64,000 nucleotides of DNA from Planctomycetota bacterium (GTDB lineage Bacteria; Planctomycetota; Planctomycetia; Gemmatales; Gemmataceae), in contig VGYC01000003.1 of assembly GCA_016873095.1 (NCBI GenBank), positions 32,867 to 96,866 of the forward strand, written 5' to 3'. The notes under the pieces were generated by a model that was given only the letters and a program-made list of their open reading frames with translations, was not told the DNA's origin and did no database searches. Shown here one piece after another: positions 46,630 to 55,365 of the stretch; within the stretch, counting starts at the first letter, position 1, and each line of letters begins with the position of its first letter. The position numbers and the translations under genes were made by a program.

Positions 46630-47262
46630 CTACGGTTCGGATTCCACGCGCGCCCAGATCAGGGGCGTTTCGTGGCTCTCGTGGACGCGCGGCAGCATGT
46701 TGTCGCTGGCGGCGGGTTCGACGCTGGTGAGGATGACTTCGCCGGGCGCCAGCAATTCGATTGGTCCGTGCACCGGCTGGCCGATCACCAGCGAGGCCGT
46801 GTCGGAGCCCTCGACGCTCAAGATCTCGATTTCTCCGCTGGTGGCTACCGGAAAGGGAACGACGGCGACCACGCCCGGCAGTGGGTCCGCCGGCTTGTCG
46901 GCGACCGGCAGCGGCGCCTCGGGCCAGAACGTCATCGCCAGCCAGACGGCGGCAGCCGTGGCACTCAGCCAGGCGGCCGCTCGCGACCACAGAGGCCAAC
47001 CTCTGGGCACAGGCACCGCGTACAAGCGCTCGAGGATCGCCTTGTAGCCGCCCGCGCCCGGCTCGGCGGGCCTGGTTTCTTTCCAGAGATCGTCCAGCAA
47101 TCGACTAGCGTCGGCAGGATGGCGATCCTCGGGGTGCTCGATGAGCCAGCGTTCAACGTGCTCCTTGACGGGCGCGAGCGCGGCATCGCCGTCGAGTTCG
47201 CCGGCGGCGTGCGCCGCAAACAGCTCGGGGCTGGGCTTACGAGTTTTTTGCCATGGAGTCAT
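46630..47262 (-). CDS. Putative membrane anti-sigma partner of the ECF sigma factor
   Basis: 210-aa protein with a cytoplasmic N-terminal part (about 1-85), one membrane span (AAAWLSATAAAVWLAMTFWP, about 90-110) and a C-terminal domain outside the cytoplasm (about 115-210). This is the layout of membrane anti-sigma factors, but the N-terminal zinc motif H-x3-C-x2-C is absent and no named domain is clear, so the anti-sigma role rests on context. The ATG at 47262 overlaps the end of the ECF sigma gene by 26 bases, so the two are translationally coupled. Confidence 0.65.
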   Translation of the reverse strand: MTPWQKTRKPSPELFAAHAAGELDGDAALAPVKEHVERWLIEHPEDRHPADASRLLDDLWKETRPAEPGAGGYKAILERLYAVPVPRGWPLWSRAAAWLSATAAAVWLAMTFWPEAPLPVADKPADPLPGVVAVVPFPVATSGEIEILSVEGSDTASLVIGQPVHGPIELLAPGEVILTSVEPAASDNMLPRVHESHETPLIWARVESEP

Positions 47263-47848
47263 GGACAAGCGGTTCAAGATAAGCGCGTAACTTTTGCCGC
47301 GCGTAGTACAGTCGGCTCATGACCGTGCCGATCGAGATTTCAAGAACGTCCGCCACCTCGCGATAACTGAGTTCCGCTTCCGCGTGCAAGACGAACGTAC
47401 GCCGTTGCGGCTCGGGCAACCGGGCCAGGGCAGCGTCGAGCAGCCGCCGGAAATCGGCCTGTTCCAGGCCGGTTCCCGGATTGTCCTCGCGCAGGAGCGG
47501 TTCCAGCGACTCGCGTTCGCCGGCTACCAGGACGTCGATCCGGATCGCCTCGCGACGGCGCCGCTGGCGGCCCAGGTCCAGCGAAGCGTTGCTCACGACG
47601 CGCAGCAACCATGTCTTGAAGGTGCTGCGTCCCTGAAAATTCCGCAGGTGCGTCAGCGCCTTGATGAAACCGTCCTGGACGGCGTCCAGCGCGTCGGCCT
47701 CGTTACCCAGCAATCGATACGCAACCCGGTAGGCCACGGAGCGATAGCGGCCGAAAAGCTCGTCCAGGGCCGGGCGCTCGCCGCGACTCCAGAGTGCCAG
47801 AAGCTCCTCGTCGCTTGCCTGCTGTGGACCAACCGTGACTACCGGCAT
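47237..47848 (-). CDS. ECF-type RNA polymerase sigma factor
   Basis: 203-aa extracytoplasmic-function sigma factor. Region 2 (about residues 15-90) contains LDELFGRYRSVAYRVAYRLLG, DALDAVQDGFIKALTHLRNF and FKTWLLRVVSNASLDLGRQ. Region 4 (about 130-190) has LARLPEPQRRTFVLHAEAEL and SYREVADVLEISIGTVMSRLYYARQKL as the helix-turn-helix for -35 recognition. No C-terminal extension is present. The stop overlaps the downstream membrane-protein gene. Divergently placed from the cupin gene, with a minisatellite in the shared upstream region. Confidence 0.93.
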   Translation of the reverse strand: MPVVTVGPQQASDEELLALWSRGERPALDELFGRYRSVAYRVAYRLLGNEADALDAVQDGFIKALTHLRNFQGRSTFKTWLLRVVSNASLDLGRQRRRREAIRIDVLVAGERESLEPLLREDNPGTGLEQADFRRLLDAALARLPEPQRRTFVLHAEAELSYREVADVLEISIGTVMSRLYYARQKLRAYLEPLVHDSMAKNS

Positions 47849-48006
47849 GGTGCTGGATTTCCATTGTAGGTAGACGCCCAGGCGATCATCCTTATTCGGA
47901 TTGTAACGCGCCGGTCAAGCCACCGGCAACTATTTTCGCCGCCCTGTTCCGCCCGACGACTCGACCAATCTACGCGACTGCCGTTGCCGGACTACAATGG
48001 GACGAT

Positions 48007-48111
48007 CAAGCCCTGTAACAGCAAGCCCTGTAACAGCAAGCCCTGTAACAGCAAGCCCTGTAACAGCAAGCCCTGTAACAGCAAGCCCTGTAACAGCAAG
48101 CCCTGTAACAG
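48007..48111. repeat. Minisatellite: seven perfect 15-bp repeats
   Basis: Seven identical head-to-tail copies of CAAGCCCTGTAACAG occupy 48007-48111. Each copy contains a small CTGT-A-ACAG palindrome. The unit length is a multiple of three, so the reading frame through it stays open (Lys-Pro-Cys-Asn-Ser if read on the plus strand in frame with the cupin gene). It ends 19 bp before the cupin ATG and lies about 160 bp upstream of the ECF sigma start on the other strand. Confidence 0.97.
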
Positions 48112-48130
48112 ATGTCCCGGGGGAGCCATC

Positions 48131-48502
48131 ATGAGCGCACTGGCGATTAGCAAGGTCGAGGCGTATCGCGGCGAACTTCCGGACATGCCCATCGAGGCGG
48201 CCTGGGTCCTCGAAGGCAAGCCGATCGCAAGGGGCACGGTGCTGCTCCAGAGCGCCGACAAGCTCATCTCGAGCGGCCTGTGGACCTGCACCGCCGGCCG
48301 CTTTCGCTGGGTGTTTGCCTGGGACGAGTTCGTGCACGTGCTTGAAGGCGAAGCGACCATCCGCGCGGAGGGAGGCGAGAGCCAGACGCTGCGCGCCGGC
48401 GATTGCGCGCATTTCCCGCGCGGCCTGAAGACCGAATGGCACGTCCCGAACTTCGTCCGCAAGTTTTTCACGCTGCGCACGCCCGAAGCATTCCATCTCT
48501 AG
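48131..48502 (+). CDS. Cupin domain protein
   Basis: 123-aa single-domain cupin. The beta-barrel is seen from TVLLQSADKLISSGLWTCTA to FRWVFAWDEFVHVLEGEATI, then LRAGDCAHFPRGLKTEWHVP. The usual two-His metal motif is reduced: the first motif reads W-D-E-F-V-H-V-L-E-G-E, giving Glu/His ligands, and the second contains H-F-P-x-G. It resembles the cupin_3/EutQ-like group (DUF861). Substrate unknown. ATG 48131 has GGGGGAG about nine bases upstream; upstream extension through the minisatellite (KPCNS repeats) is possible in frame but not supported. Confidence 0.85.
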   Translation: MSALAISKVEAYRGELPDMPIEAAWVLEGKPIARGTVLLQSADKLISSGLWTCTAGRFRWVFAWDEFVHVLEGEATIRAEGGESQTLRAGDCAHFPRGLKTEWHVPNFVRKFFTLRTPEAFHL

Positions 48503-48517
48503 CGGACGCGCGGATAC

Positions 48518-49165
48518 TCAACCGACGATCTCGTTTTCCAGAGCGAAGCGGATGATCTCGGCGGTCGTGTGCAGGTTGAGCTTTTCCATCAGGCGCGTGC
48601 GATAGGTCGAGGCACTGCTGACGCTGATGTTCAGGCTCTTGGCGCATTCCTTGAGACCGAGCCCGGCGCCGAGCAAGCGTAACAGCTCGAACTCGCGCTG
48701 CGACAGAGCGTCGAGCCCGACGCGGTCCTTCTTGGGCTGGCGAAGCCGCTGCAAGATTCCCTGGGAGATCTGCGAGGAGATGTAGACCTCGCCGGTCGAG
48801 ACGACCTTGATGGCTTCCACGAGTTCCGCGACCGCGGCCGACTTGACCACGTAGCCGTGGGCGCCGCTTTCCAGGACCTTGACGGCGTAGTGGATGTTCT
48901 CGTGCACCGTCAGGATGAGAATCTTGCTGCCGGGACAGCGGCGCAGCAGCGGCTCGATGGCCGACGGCGCGTTGAGCCGCGGCATGCTGTAGTCCAGCAC
49001 GATGACATGCGGCTGCGTCTTGGCGGCGATCTCGATGGCCTCGACGCCGTCGGTTGCCTGGCCTACCACCTGGATGCTGCCGCTTTCCGTCAGGATCTGC
49101 GCAAGCGCTTCCCGGACCATGGCATGGTCGTCGGCGAGCACGACGCGAATGGTGGCTGAAATCAT
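48518..49165 (-). CDS. NarL/FixJ family response regulator
   Basis: 215-aa response regulator. The receiver domain (about 1-120) has IRVVLADDHAMVREAL, VIVLDYSMPRL with the phosphoacceptor Asp (about 59), ILILTVHE and HGYVVKSA with the conserved Lys. The C-terminal LuxR-type HTH (about 148-210) has ALSQREFELLRLLGAGLGLKE and LNISVSSASTYRTRLMEKLN. The ATG overlaps the stop of the upstream sensor kinase by four bases (ATGA), so they are co-translated and form a two-component pair. Confidence 0.94.
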   Translation of the reverse strand: MISATIRVVLADDHAMVREALAQILTESGSIQVVGQATDGVEAIEIAAKTQPHVIVLDYSMPRLNAPSAIEPLLRRCPGSKILILTVHENIHYAVKVLESGAHGYVVKSAAVAELVEAIKVVSTGEVYISSQISQGILQRLRQPKKDRVGLDALSQREFELLRLLGAGLGLKECAKSLNISVSSASTYRTRLMEKLNLHTTAEIIRFALENEIVG

Positions 49166-50952
49166 GTCTTGTTTCCGCGACCCAGCGGGATCGTCACGTC
49201 GATGGCGGCGCCCTGTCCCGGAGCTGCCGTCACGGCAAAGGTCCCGCCCAGAAGTTCGGCACGCTCGCGCATGCCCAGCAGCCCAAGCTCCTTGCCGTCC
49301 AGCGCCTCCAGTGCAAAGCCCTTGCCCTTGTCGCGCACCGCCAGCGCCACCTGCCGGTCCGCAACGCACAGCTCGACGGCTACTTCCTCCGCCTGGGAGT
49401 GCTTGGATACGTTCGTCAGCGCCTCCTGGAGGATGCGGTAGATGTTCTCTGCCACGGCCGGGGGCAATACTTGCCCGTCAAATTCCAGCTTCGAGCGCGG
49501 CATGATGCCGGTATGCCGCTCGAATTCGCTCAACAGATTCTGAACGGCCTCCTTGAGCCCCAGGTCGTCGAGGATCGTCGGCCGGATGCGCGCCGAGATC
49601 TCCTGGATGCCCGACAGCAGCAATCTGGCCTCGTGCAAGCCGCGGCCGATCAGTTCATTCTTCTTGTCCTCATGCGCCGTCTGCGCCGCGCGTTGCAGGT
49701 CCAGCGTGATGGCCGTGACGATTTGCCCAAGTTCATCGTGCAGATCGCGCGACAGCTTGCGACGCTCGTCCTCCTGGGCAGTGATGAGCTGGCTGGACAG
49801 GGCGCGTAGCCGTCCTTCCGAATCGGCGAGCTGCCGTTCCTGATAGCGCCGCTGCGCCCCGGCGTAGGCAAGATACCACGCCAGACCGAACAGCAACAGC
49901 AGCACGACGCCGGAAAGCAGCAACAGCCGTCGCAACAGCAGCGCCGACGGACTGGTCGGCAGCGCGGCCGGAATGTGCGACATGACGATCAAGCTGGGAT
50001 CGGCGGCGTCCGGGTCGATGACCGTGCCTTGGGGAACGAGCGGTGTTTGCGGAACGGCCGCGGCGGGCCGCCCGAGGAATGGGTCCTCCGGCGTGATCGT
50101 GCGAAACGTGAACAGTCCCCGTTCCGTGCGAAACTGGCCGATGCGAATGGTCGCGAATCTTCGCCACTCCTCCGCGAAATCGGCGGCGAAGGTGCGCTGA
50201 TGGCCGAGCATGAAGCCCCACTCCGCTTCGCTGGTCGCGCCACGCAAGTAATAACCGTCCGCGTTGAGCAACAGCGATTGCCCGGGAAAGGTTCCGGAAA
50301 CCTGGCTGAGCTTGTGAATCAAGCCGGCGCCCAGGTAGTTAAGGACCAGGATGCCCTTCTTGTTGCCGCGCCTGTCGAAGACCGGCGTGGCGAAGCGGAT
50401 GACCGGCTTCAACGGCTGCTCGATCTTGTCGTGCTCGATATTCAGGTCCAGTGGAGAGATGAAGACGCCGCCGCGCTTGAGCCGCATCGTGGCCAGGAAG
50501 TAATAGCGATTCGCCTTGGACTGCAATCCCCCGGCCGGCACGCTCACCGCCTGGCTCTCCTGCCAGTTGACGCGCACACGCTCCTGACCCGTGGCGTCCA
50601 GGTAGCGAATCTGATCGTAAATGCCGCGATACCTGGAGAAGTCCACGTAATCACCCTCGAGGCGTTCCTTGGAGGTCGGCCCGCCCGAGAGAAAATCGAT
50701 CAGCATCGCCTGGTTGGCCAGATAGACGAGATCGGAGTGCACGGCCTTGAACTCGCTGCGGATGATCTCGCACTGCAAGTCCACCAGATGCGTGCCCGCC
50801 TGCTCATGCAAGACGTGCTCCATCGCCAGGTCGTGATCGTAAACGACGTGCACGATGCCGGCCGTCAAGAGGACCGCCGGCAAGAATATGATCGCGCCGC
50901 GGAGCCACACGTCCCACGAGAACACCCCCGGCGATCCGCGTTTTGGCTCCAT
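49162..50952 (-). CDS. Membrane sensor histidine kinase (NarX/UhpB-type) with extracellular Cache-like domain
   Basis: 596-aa sensor kinase. First membrane span about 18-38 (GAIIFLPAVLLTAGIVHVV), a large extracytoplasmic domain (about 40-330) whose layout, including YDQIRYLDATGQERVRVNW and YFLATMRLKRGGVFISPLDLN, resembles double-Cache domains that bind small ligands, then a second span (about 338-362). The catalytic part has the HisKA_3 motif ERRKLSRDLHDELGQIV with His405, and the ATPase motifs LQEALTNVSKHSQA (N box), VRDKGKGF and GLLGMRERAELLGG. A short coiled coil follows the second span. Overlaps the response regulator gene by four bases. Confidence 0.9.
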   Translation of the reverse strand: MEPKRGSPGVFSWDVWLRGAIIFLPAVLLTAGIVHVVYDHDLAMEHVLHEQAGTHLVDLQCEIIRSEFKAVHSDLVYLANQAMLIDFLSGGPTSKERLEGDYVDFSRYRGIYDQIRYLDATGQERVRVNWQESQAVSVPAGGLQSKANRYYFLATMRLKRGGVFISPLDLNIEHDKIEQPLKPVIRFATPVFDRRGNKKGILVLNYLGAGLIHKLSQVSGTFPGQSLLLNADGYYLRGATSEAEWGFMLGHQRTFAADFAEEWRRFATIRIGQFRTERGLFTFRTITPEDPFLGRPAAAVPQTPLVPQGTVIDPDAADPSLIVMSHIPAALPTSPSALLLRRLLLLSGVVLLLLFGLAWYLAYAGAQRRYQERQLADSEGRLRALSSQLITAQEDERRKLSRDLHDELGQIVTAITLDLQRAAQTAHEDKKNELIGRGLHEARLLLSGIQEISARIRPTILDDLGLKEAVQNLLSEFERHTGIMPRSKLEFDGQVLPPAVAENIYRILQEALTNVSKHSQAEEVAVELCVADRQVALAVRDKGKGFALEALDGKELGLLGMRERAELLGGTFAVTAAPGQGAAIDVTIPLGRGNKT

Positions 50953-51087
50953 GCTTGAAGTCTAACGCGAATCGGCCACGACTTGTAGAGCAGGCCGCGT
51001 TCGCAGGCCGCGCGCTGCCCTCTGGCCGCGGCCGCTTCTTTCTCATACCGTATTAGTTCAGCTTATTCTGGTTCGCGGAGAGTGAGA

Positions 51088-51339
51088 ATGGCCAAGGAAG
51101 AACCCTATCTGGTCCAGGGCAAAGTGACGCAGGCGCTGGCCAACACGCAGTTTCGTGTCAAGCTGGAAAACGGCCACGAAATCGTTGCCCACATCGCGGG
51201 CAAGATGCGCAAGCACTTCATCCGCATCCTGCCCGGAGATGTCGTCACCGTTGCCATCTCGCCTTACGACCTCGGCAAGGGCCGCATCACCTACCGCGGC
51301 CCGCTGCGCCAGGCAACGCAGGAAGCAGAGCAAGCCTGA
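51088..51339 (+). CDS. infA: Translation initiation factor IF-1
   Basis: 83-aa IF-1, an OB-fold protein that binds the ribosomal A site during initiation. The opening [40 protein letters not shown], the [20 protein letters not shown] core and GRITYR are typical. The C-terminal tail ([13 protein letters not shown]) is slightly longer than in E. coli. ATG 51088 has GGAG seven bases upstream; a GTG six bases earlier is not needed. It is a single gene, as in many bacteria. Confidence 0.96.
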   Translation: MAKEEPYLVQGKVTQALANTQFRVKLENGHEIVAHIAGKMRKHFIRILPGDVVTVAISPYDLGKGRITYRGPLRQATQEAEQA

Positions 51340-51543
51340 ACTTTCTTGAGCCGCCAAACCGGCCCTCAAATCCCGTCATCAAAGCTCGCGGGCATTTACA
51401 ACGGCAACTACCTGGGGAACCACAGGGTCGCCGCCTTCAATGAGCATCCATTCCTGTCACGAATCGTGGCGTGCCTCGTCTAAAACTTGGCCGTCGTCTG
51501 CCTCACTCGCAGAGACGGCAACATTCATTTACGGAGAGCAGTC

Positions 51544-53055
51544 ATGTTACGAGACCGGACCAATGCGCGACGGGCGTTTCGCTGGCTGCGCTGTGCAGTC
51601 CTGGCCATTGCCTGGATCATGGCCGTCGAGCCGTGGAAGGCGGCCTGGCTGCCGGGGCCAAGCGGGGCCCAGGCCTTCGCTAGAAAAGCCGCCCCGCCAC
51701 CGGTGCGTTTTGCGTTCAAGATGGATCCAAAGACGCCAGACCGCGACCTGCTGCCCGTCCCGCCGACCGCCGAGCCGAGCATCGCGCCGTGGCTAATCAA
51801 GGACCTCGCGCAGGTTCCGCAGATCCTGTTTCAGAAACCGCTCGCCGTTCCCGCCGGAACGTTGCAAAAACTCGACGGCAAGATCCTGATGGGTGGTCAG
51901 GAGGTGTCGTTCGCCGATCTTGGCGAGCATGGGCAGAAGATGGCTCACCAGATGGTGCCCACGGCCAAGGGCATCGCCAGGATCAATCACCTGAACAAAA
52001 AGGGCACGGATCACTTCATGAAGGTCCTGGTGAAGAGTCGCCCGGACCTCGCCGGGCTGCCGTTCATGATGGGCGACGCGTGCCGCATGGACAAGAAGCA
52101 GAGCGCGCAGTTTGTCAAGGAGGTCGCACGCGTCCGCGGCATGTTACAAGAGCCGTTTGCGGGTTTGACCCAGAAGCAGTCGTTCGAGCCTGAGTTCATG
52201 CCGCTGCGCATCGCCACCTGGATGCAGATGCTTGCCAGCGAGCCTTCGGCCATGCAAAAGCGGCTCGTGCGCTTCGTGGCAGCTTCCGACCGGGACGAGG
52301 CGACTCGTTCTCTGGCTCGGCTGGCGGTCTTTTCTTTCGAGAGCGAGGTCCGTGACTCCGCTGTCAAAGAACTGGCGGACCGGAGCGGAGAAGAGTCGGA
52401 CGACATACTTTTGCAAGGCCTGCGCTATCCCTGGCCGGATGTCGCCCGCTTCGCCGCCGACGCCATCGTCAAGCTGCAGCGGAAAGACCTTGTGCCCAGG
52501 CTGGTCGGTTTTCTAGACGAGCCGGACCCGCGTGCTCCGGTAGCCAGGCAAGTAGATGGGAAGGAAGTGTTCCAGGTCCGCGAGCTGGTGCGCATCAATC
52601 ATCACCAGAATTGCCTGCTGTGCCATGCGCCGGGCAACACGCCGGACATCAAGATGGATGCATTCGCACGCACGGCGGAGGTGGTAACCGGCGCGGTGCC
52701 GATCATCGGTCAACCATTGCCGCCGCCCTCGCAGGGCTACGATCCGTCCTCGTCGCCGGACATCCGCATCCGCGCCGATATCACGTACCTGCGGCAGGAC
52801 TTCTCACTGTTGCAGCCAGTCGCCAACGCCGCGCCCTGGCCAGACAAGCAGCGCTTCGACTTCCTGGTACGGACCCGCGACATCACGCCGCAGGAAGCCG
52901 CCGCCTATACGCAATGGCGTTACGGCCGCGGCCCTGCCGATCTATCGCCGAACCATCGCGCCGTCCTCGACGCGCTGCGTACGTTGACCGGCCGCGACGC
53001 GGCACCGACGGCTCGGGCCTGGCGCGTGGCGCTGGCGAAGGGGACGCCGCGATAG
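51544..53055 (+). CDS. Secreted HEAT-repeat-like protein with one CxxCH heme motif
   Basis: 503-aa protein with an N-terminal hydrophobic signal (about residues 15-45, CAVLAIAWIMAVEPWKAAWL). Residues about 225-330 contain helical repeats that look like HEAT repeats (VRFVAASDRDEATRSLARLA, VRDSAVKELADRSGEESDDI, WPDVARFAADAIVKLQRKDL). A single CLLCH heme-binding motif lies at Cys357-Cys360-His361, followed by NTPDIKMDAFARTAEVV. The C-terminal part is unrecognised. A CxxCH motif in an exported protein suggests covalent heme c. GGAGAG precedes ATG 51544. Function unknown. Confidence 0.75.
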   Translation: MLRDRTNARRAFRWLRCAVLAIAWIMAVEPWKAAWLPGPSGAQAFARKAAPPPVRFAFKMDPKTPDRDLLPVPPTAEPSIAPWLIKDLAQVPQILFQKPLAVPAGTLQKLDGKILMGGQEVSFADLGEHGQKMAHQMVPTAKGIARINHLNKKGTDHFMKVLVKSRPDLAGLPFMMGDACRMDKKQSAQFVKEVARVRGMLQEPFAGLTQKQSFEPEFMPLRIATWMQMLASEPSAMQKRLVRFVAASDRDEATRSLARLAVFSFESEVRDSAVKELADRSGEESDDILLQGLRYPWPDVARFAADAIVKLQRKDLVPRLVGFLDEPDPRAPVARQVDGKEVFQVRELVRINHHQNCLLCHAPGNTPDIKMDAFARTAEVVTGAVPIIGQPLPPPSQGYDPSSSPDIRIRADITYLRQDFSLLQPVANAAPWPDKQRFDFLVRTRDITPQEAAAYTQWRYGRGPADLSPNHRAVLDALRTLTGRDAAPTARAWRVALAKGTPR

Positions 53056-53145
53056 TGAGAATCGCCCGTGCGATTGCGGGCGATCCTGTTGCAAAGCGGG
53101 CATGTATATTCATGGAATGGAACCGGAAGTTGAGAGGGCTGATTG

Positions 53146-53358
53146 ATGAGAATCATGAGACCTGACGACATGTCATCGTTCCCGCAGCCGCGCGAGCTTT
53201 CGCCGGAAGAATTGAAAGAAGCCTACGCATTGTCCATGGGTGCGTTCACTGCTGAAGACCTACAGCGCTTCACGGAACTCGACAGCGGAGTCCCGGCGCT
53301 GGACGTGCTCCGTGAGGCCGAAGAAGAAATGGACAAGCACGATGAGCAGTGCGGCTAA
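53146..53358 (+). CDS. Small acidic protein of unknown function
   Basis: 70-aa protein, acidic and probably helical: FPQPRELSPEELKEAYALSM and GVPALDVLREAEEEMDKHDE are its two main blocks. Codon use is GC-rich at the third position like neighbouring genes, which supports it as a real gene. GAGAGG lies about nine bases before ATG 53146; other in-frame ATGs at 53155 and 53170 are possible. Size and charge would fit an antitoxin or a small regulator, but no toxin partner was seen. Confidence 0.5.
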   Translation: MRIMRPDDMSSFPQPRELSPEELKEAYALSMGAFTAEDLQRFTELDSGVPALDVLREAEEEMDKHDEQCG

Positions 53359-53541
53359 CGGCGAGCCCGGCAAATTCTAGTCTGCCATGCTCTGATTTCG
53401 CCGCTTATCGTCTACTTCGGAATTCACGAAGAAGATAGGTTGTCTTCATTCGAGATTTCAAACTCCACAGCTGAAGTCGCTGATCGCCGGCGTTGATTCG
53501 GCGCGGCCGTGGACACGACTGGCACGTTGTGCCAGGCCGCT

Positions 53542-53775
53542 CTACGCGTGGCAGACATCGTGCGCCTTCGCTTCGCGCTCCGACAGGATCTCGTTGCGGA
53601 GGCGGCGCGTGAGGTGCAGCACATAGGCGATGTCCCGGAGCTGGTTTTCGGCCACGGCCCGCGTCACGGGCCGGCGCACAGGCTCCACCGGGTGAGCCGA
53701 CTTGTTCGACCGAATGCGGTTGTGCATGTCCATCAGATGCTCCGTGATTGAGTCCTTGATAGGAGTCGTTTCCAT
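53542..53775 (-). CDS. Small basic protein of unknown function
   Basis: 77-aa basic, helix-rich protein: TPIKDSITEHLMDMHNRIRS, RPVTRAVAENQLRDIAYVLH and LTRRLRNEILSEREAKAHDV. Third-position GC is high across the frame, unlike the flanking DNA, which argues that it is coding. ATG 53775 is preferred because the codons before it are AT-rich, though an in-frame ATG at 53835 exists; no strong ribosome site precedes either. No family recognised. Confidence 0.45.
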   Translation of the reverse strand: METTPIKDSITEHLMDMHNRIRSNKSAHPVEPVRRPVTRAVAENQLRDIAYVLHLTRRLRNEILSEREAKAHDVCHA

Positions 53776-53985
53776 ACTGTACAAAAGAAAAGCAACACGC
53801 GTGCCCAATGCCGAGAAAATCGCCTGATTGGCCATAACATGTGTCTATTACATTGGATGCTAACTGGGTAAGCGCGTGAAATTGGGTGACCTGGCCAGCC
53901 AAGGCAGCTTGCAATTCGCGGTCAGTTGTCAAGATTGCAATCCGCAGCAAACGAATCGCCTGGCTGAACAGAGTGTTGCGGACGA

Positions 53986-55365
53986 TCAAGTCTCGACGAC
54001 CTTTGACGCATCGATGAAGATCCAGGCCAGGCCGGAGACGATCCAGGCCGCGCCGAACAGGCCGAAGATGAAAGTCCAGCTACTGGTCGCGCCGGCATGG
54101 CCGGCACTTTCCAGGAACCCGCCGGTGAGCGCCGGGCCCAGGAAGGCGCCGATGCAGCCCACCATGTTGACGGTTCCGGAGAAGGTGCCGGCGAACCTGC
54201 CGCCGATGTCGGTGCACGTCGCCCAGATGACCGGCACCGCCAGGTCGTTGATGAGAAAGACGACGCAAAAAAGCGTTACGGCGTGCCAGGCCTCGGTGGC
54301 CAGCGGCACCAGCATGAAACAGGCGCCGGCCCCACCGAAGCCGATCATGCCGACGATGCTGCGGCCCCAGCGGCGGTTGCCGGTTCTGCGGATCAGCCAG
54401 TCGGAGACATTGCCGCCGCAGAAGGCGCCGACGGCCCCCAGGAAGAACGGCAAGCCGGTGATGAACGCTGACCGCTCCGGACTGAGTTGAAAGACATCTC
54501 TGTAAAAGCGCGGCTGCCAGGTAGGAAAGAAATACCAGGCGAGATTGACGCAAAAGGCCGCCACGAACAAGGCAAACGCCGAGGTCGTGAGAAAGAGCCG
54601 TCGCCAGGGCGTAGGCTGGCCGGCCCCATGGTGGGCCGACTCGGGCGCCAGCACGCCGCCGCGAATCAACTTGCGCTCGGCGTCGTTACAGCGCGGCACT
54701 TCCTCGGGCTGGTCACGGTAATAGTGATGGAAAATCACGACCCACACGATGCCGAGCAGGCCGAGCACCCAGAAAGCACGCTGCCAGCCCAGCATGGCGG
54801 TGAGGGCGCCGATGATCAGTGGCGCCAGGAAACCACCCAGGCGCGCGAAGGTCCAAACGAAGCTCTGGGCCATGCCGCGCTCGTGGTACGGAAACCAGGT
54901 GCCGATCACGCGGGCCACGTTTGGATAGGCGCCGGCCTCGCCGCAGCCGAATAAAAAGCGGATCAGCACGAGCACGAGAAAGCTGTTGATCAGGATCGGT
55001 ACTTCCCAGGAACCGAGGGCCAGTGCATAACCGGTATCGAGCGAGAACCGGCCAACCAGTCCCGTGACAGCCGTGAACAGCGACCACCACAGCACGATGC
55101 GCGTGATGATGCGCCGCGCTCCCCACATATCCCCCATCCAGCCGCCGGGCACCTCGAAGATGCCGTAGCCGATGGCGAAGGCGCCGAACACGATCCCCAT
55201 CTGGCTCGTGTTGAGTCCCAGATCGCGCTGCATGTCCTCTGCAACCCGGCTGATGCACACGCGATCCAGGTAAGTGAGCAGCGACAGGCTGCTGATGAGC
55301 GTGAGCACGCCGTAACGCACCCGCGTGGGCCGCTCCAGCGTCAGGCTATCCGCCGTTTGATTCAT
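53986..55365 (-). CDS. MFS transporter, ACS type
   Basis: 459-aa major facilitator with about 12 membrane spans. The opening VRYGVLTLISSLSLLTYLDR then VCISRVAEDMQRDLGLNTSQ matches the anion:cation symporter family, followed by MGIVFGAFAIGYGIFEVPGG and the GDMWGARR loop, FLFGCGEAGAYPNVARVIGTW, and in the second half FPTWQPRFYRDVFQLSPERS and GNVSDWLIRRTGNRRWGRS. Probable substrates are organic anions such as sugar acids or related carboxylates. Single gene, divergent from the third DUF1549/DUF1553 gene across the 55398-55509 repeat. Confidence 0.88.
   Translation of the reverse strand: MNQTADSLTLERPTRVRYGVLTLISSLSLLTYLDRVCISRVAEDMQRDLGLNTSQMGIVFGAFAIGYGIFEVPGGWMGDMWGARRIITRIVLWWSLFTAVTGLVGRFSLDTGYALALGSWEVPILINSFLVLVLIRFLFGCGEAGAYPNVARVIGTWFPYHERGMAQSFVWTFARLGGFLAPLIIGALTAMLGWQRAFWVLGLLGIVWVVIFHHYYRDQPEEVPRCNDAERKLIRGGVLAPESAHHGAGQPTPWRRLFLTTSAFALFVAAFCVNLAWYFFPTWQPRFYRDVFQLSPERSAFITGLPFFLGAVGAFCGGNVSDWLIRRTGNRRWGRSIVGMIGFGGAGACFMLVPLATEAWHAVTLFCVVFLINDLAVPVIWATCTDIGGRFAGTFSGTVNMVGCIGAFLGPALTGGFLESAGHAGATSSWTFIFGLFGAAWIVSGLAWIFIDASKVVET

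Noticed and set aside
48007..48111. CRISPR array
   Set aside because: The seven units are directly head to tail with no spacers, and no cas genes are near.
47984..48130. N-terminal extension of the cupin protein through KPCNS repeats
   Set aside because: It needs a TTG start without a ribosome site; the ATG at 48131 has a good one and begins the cupin domain.
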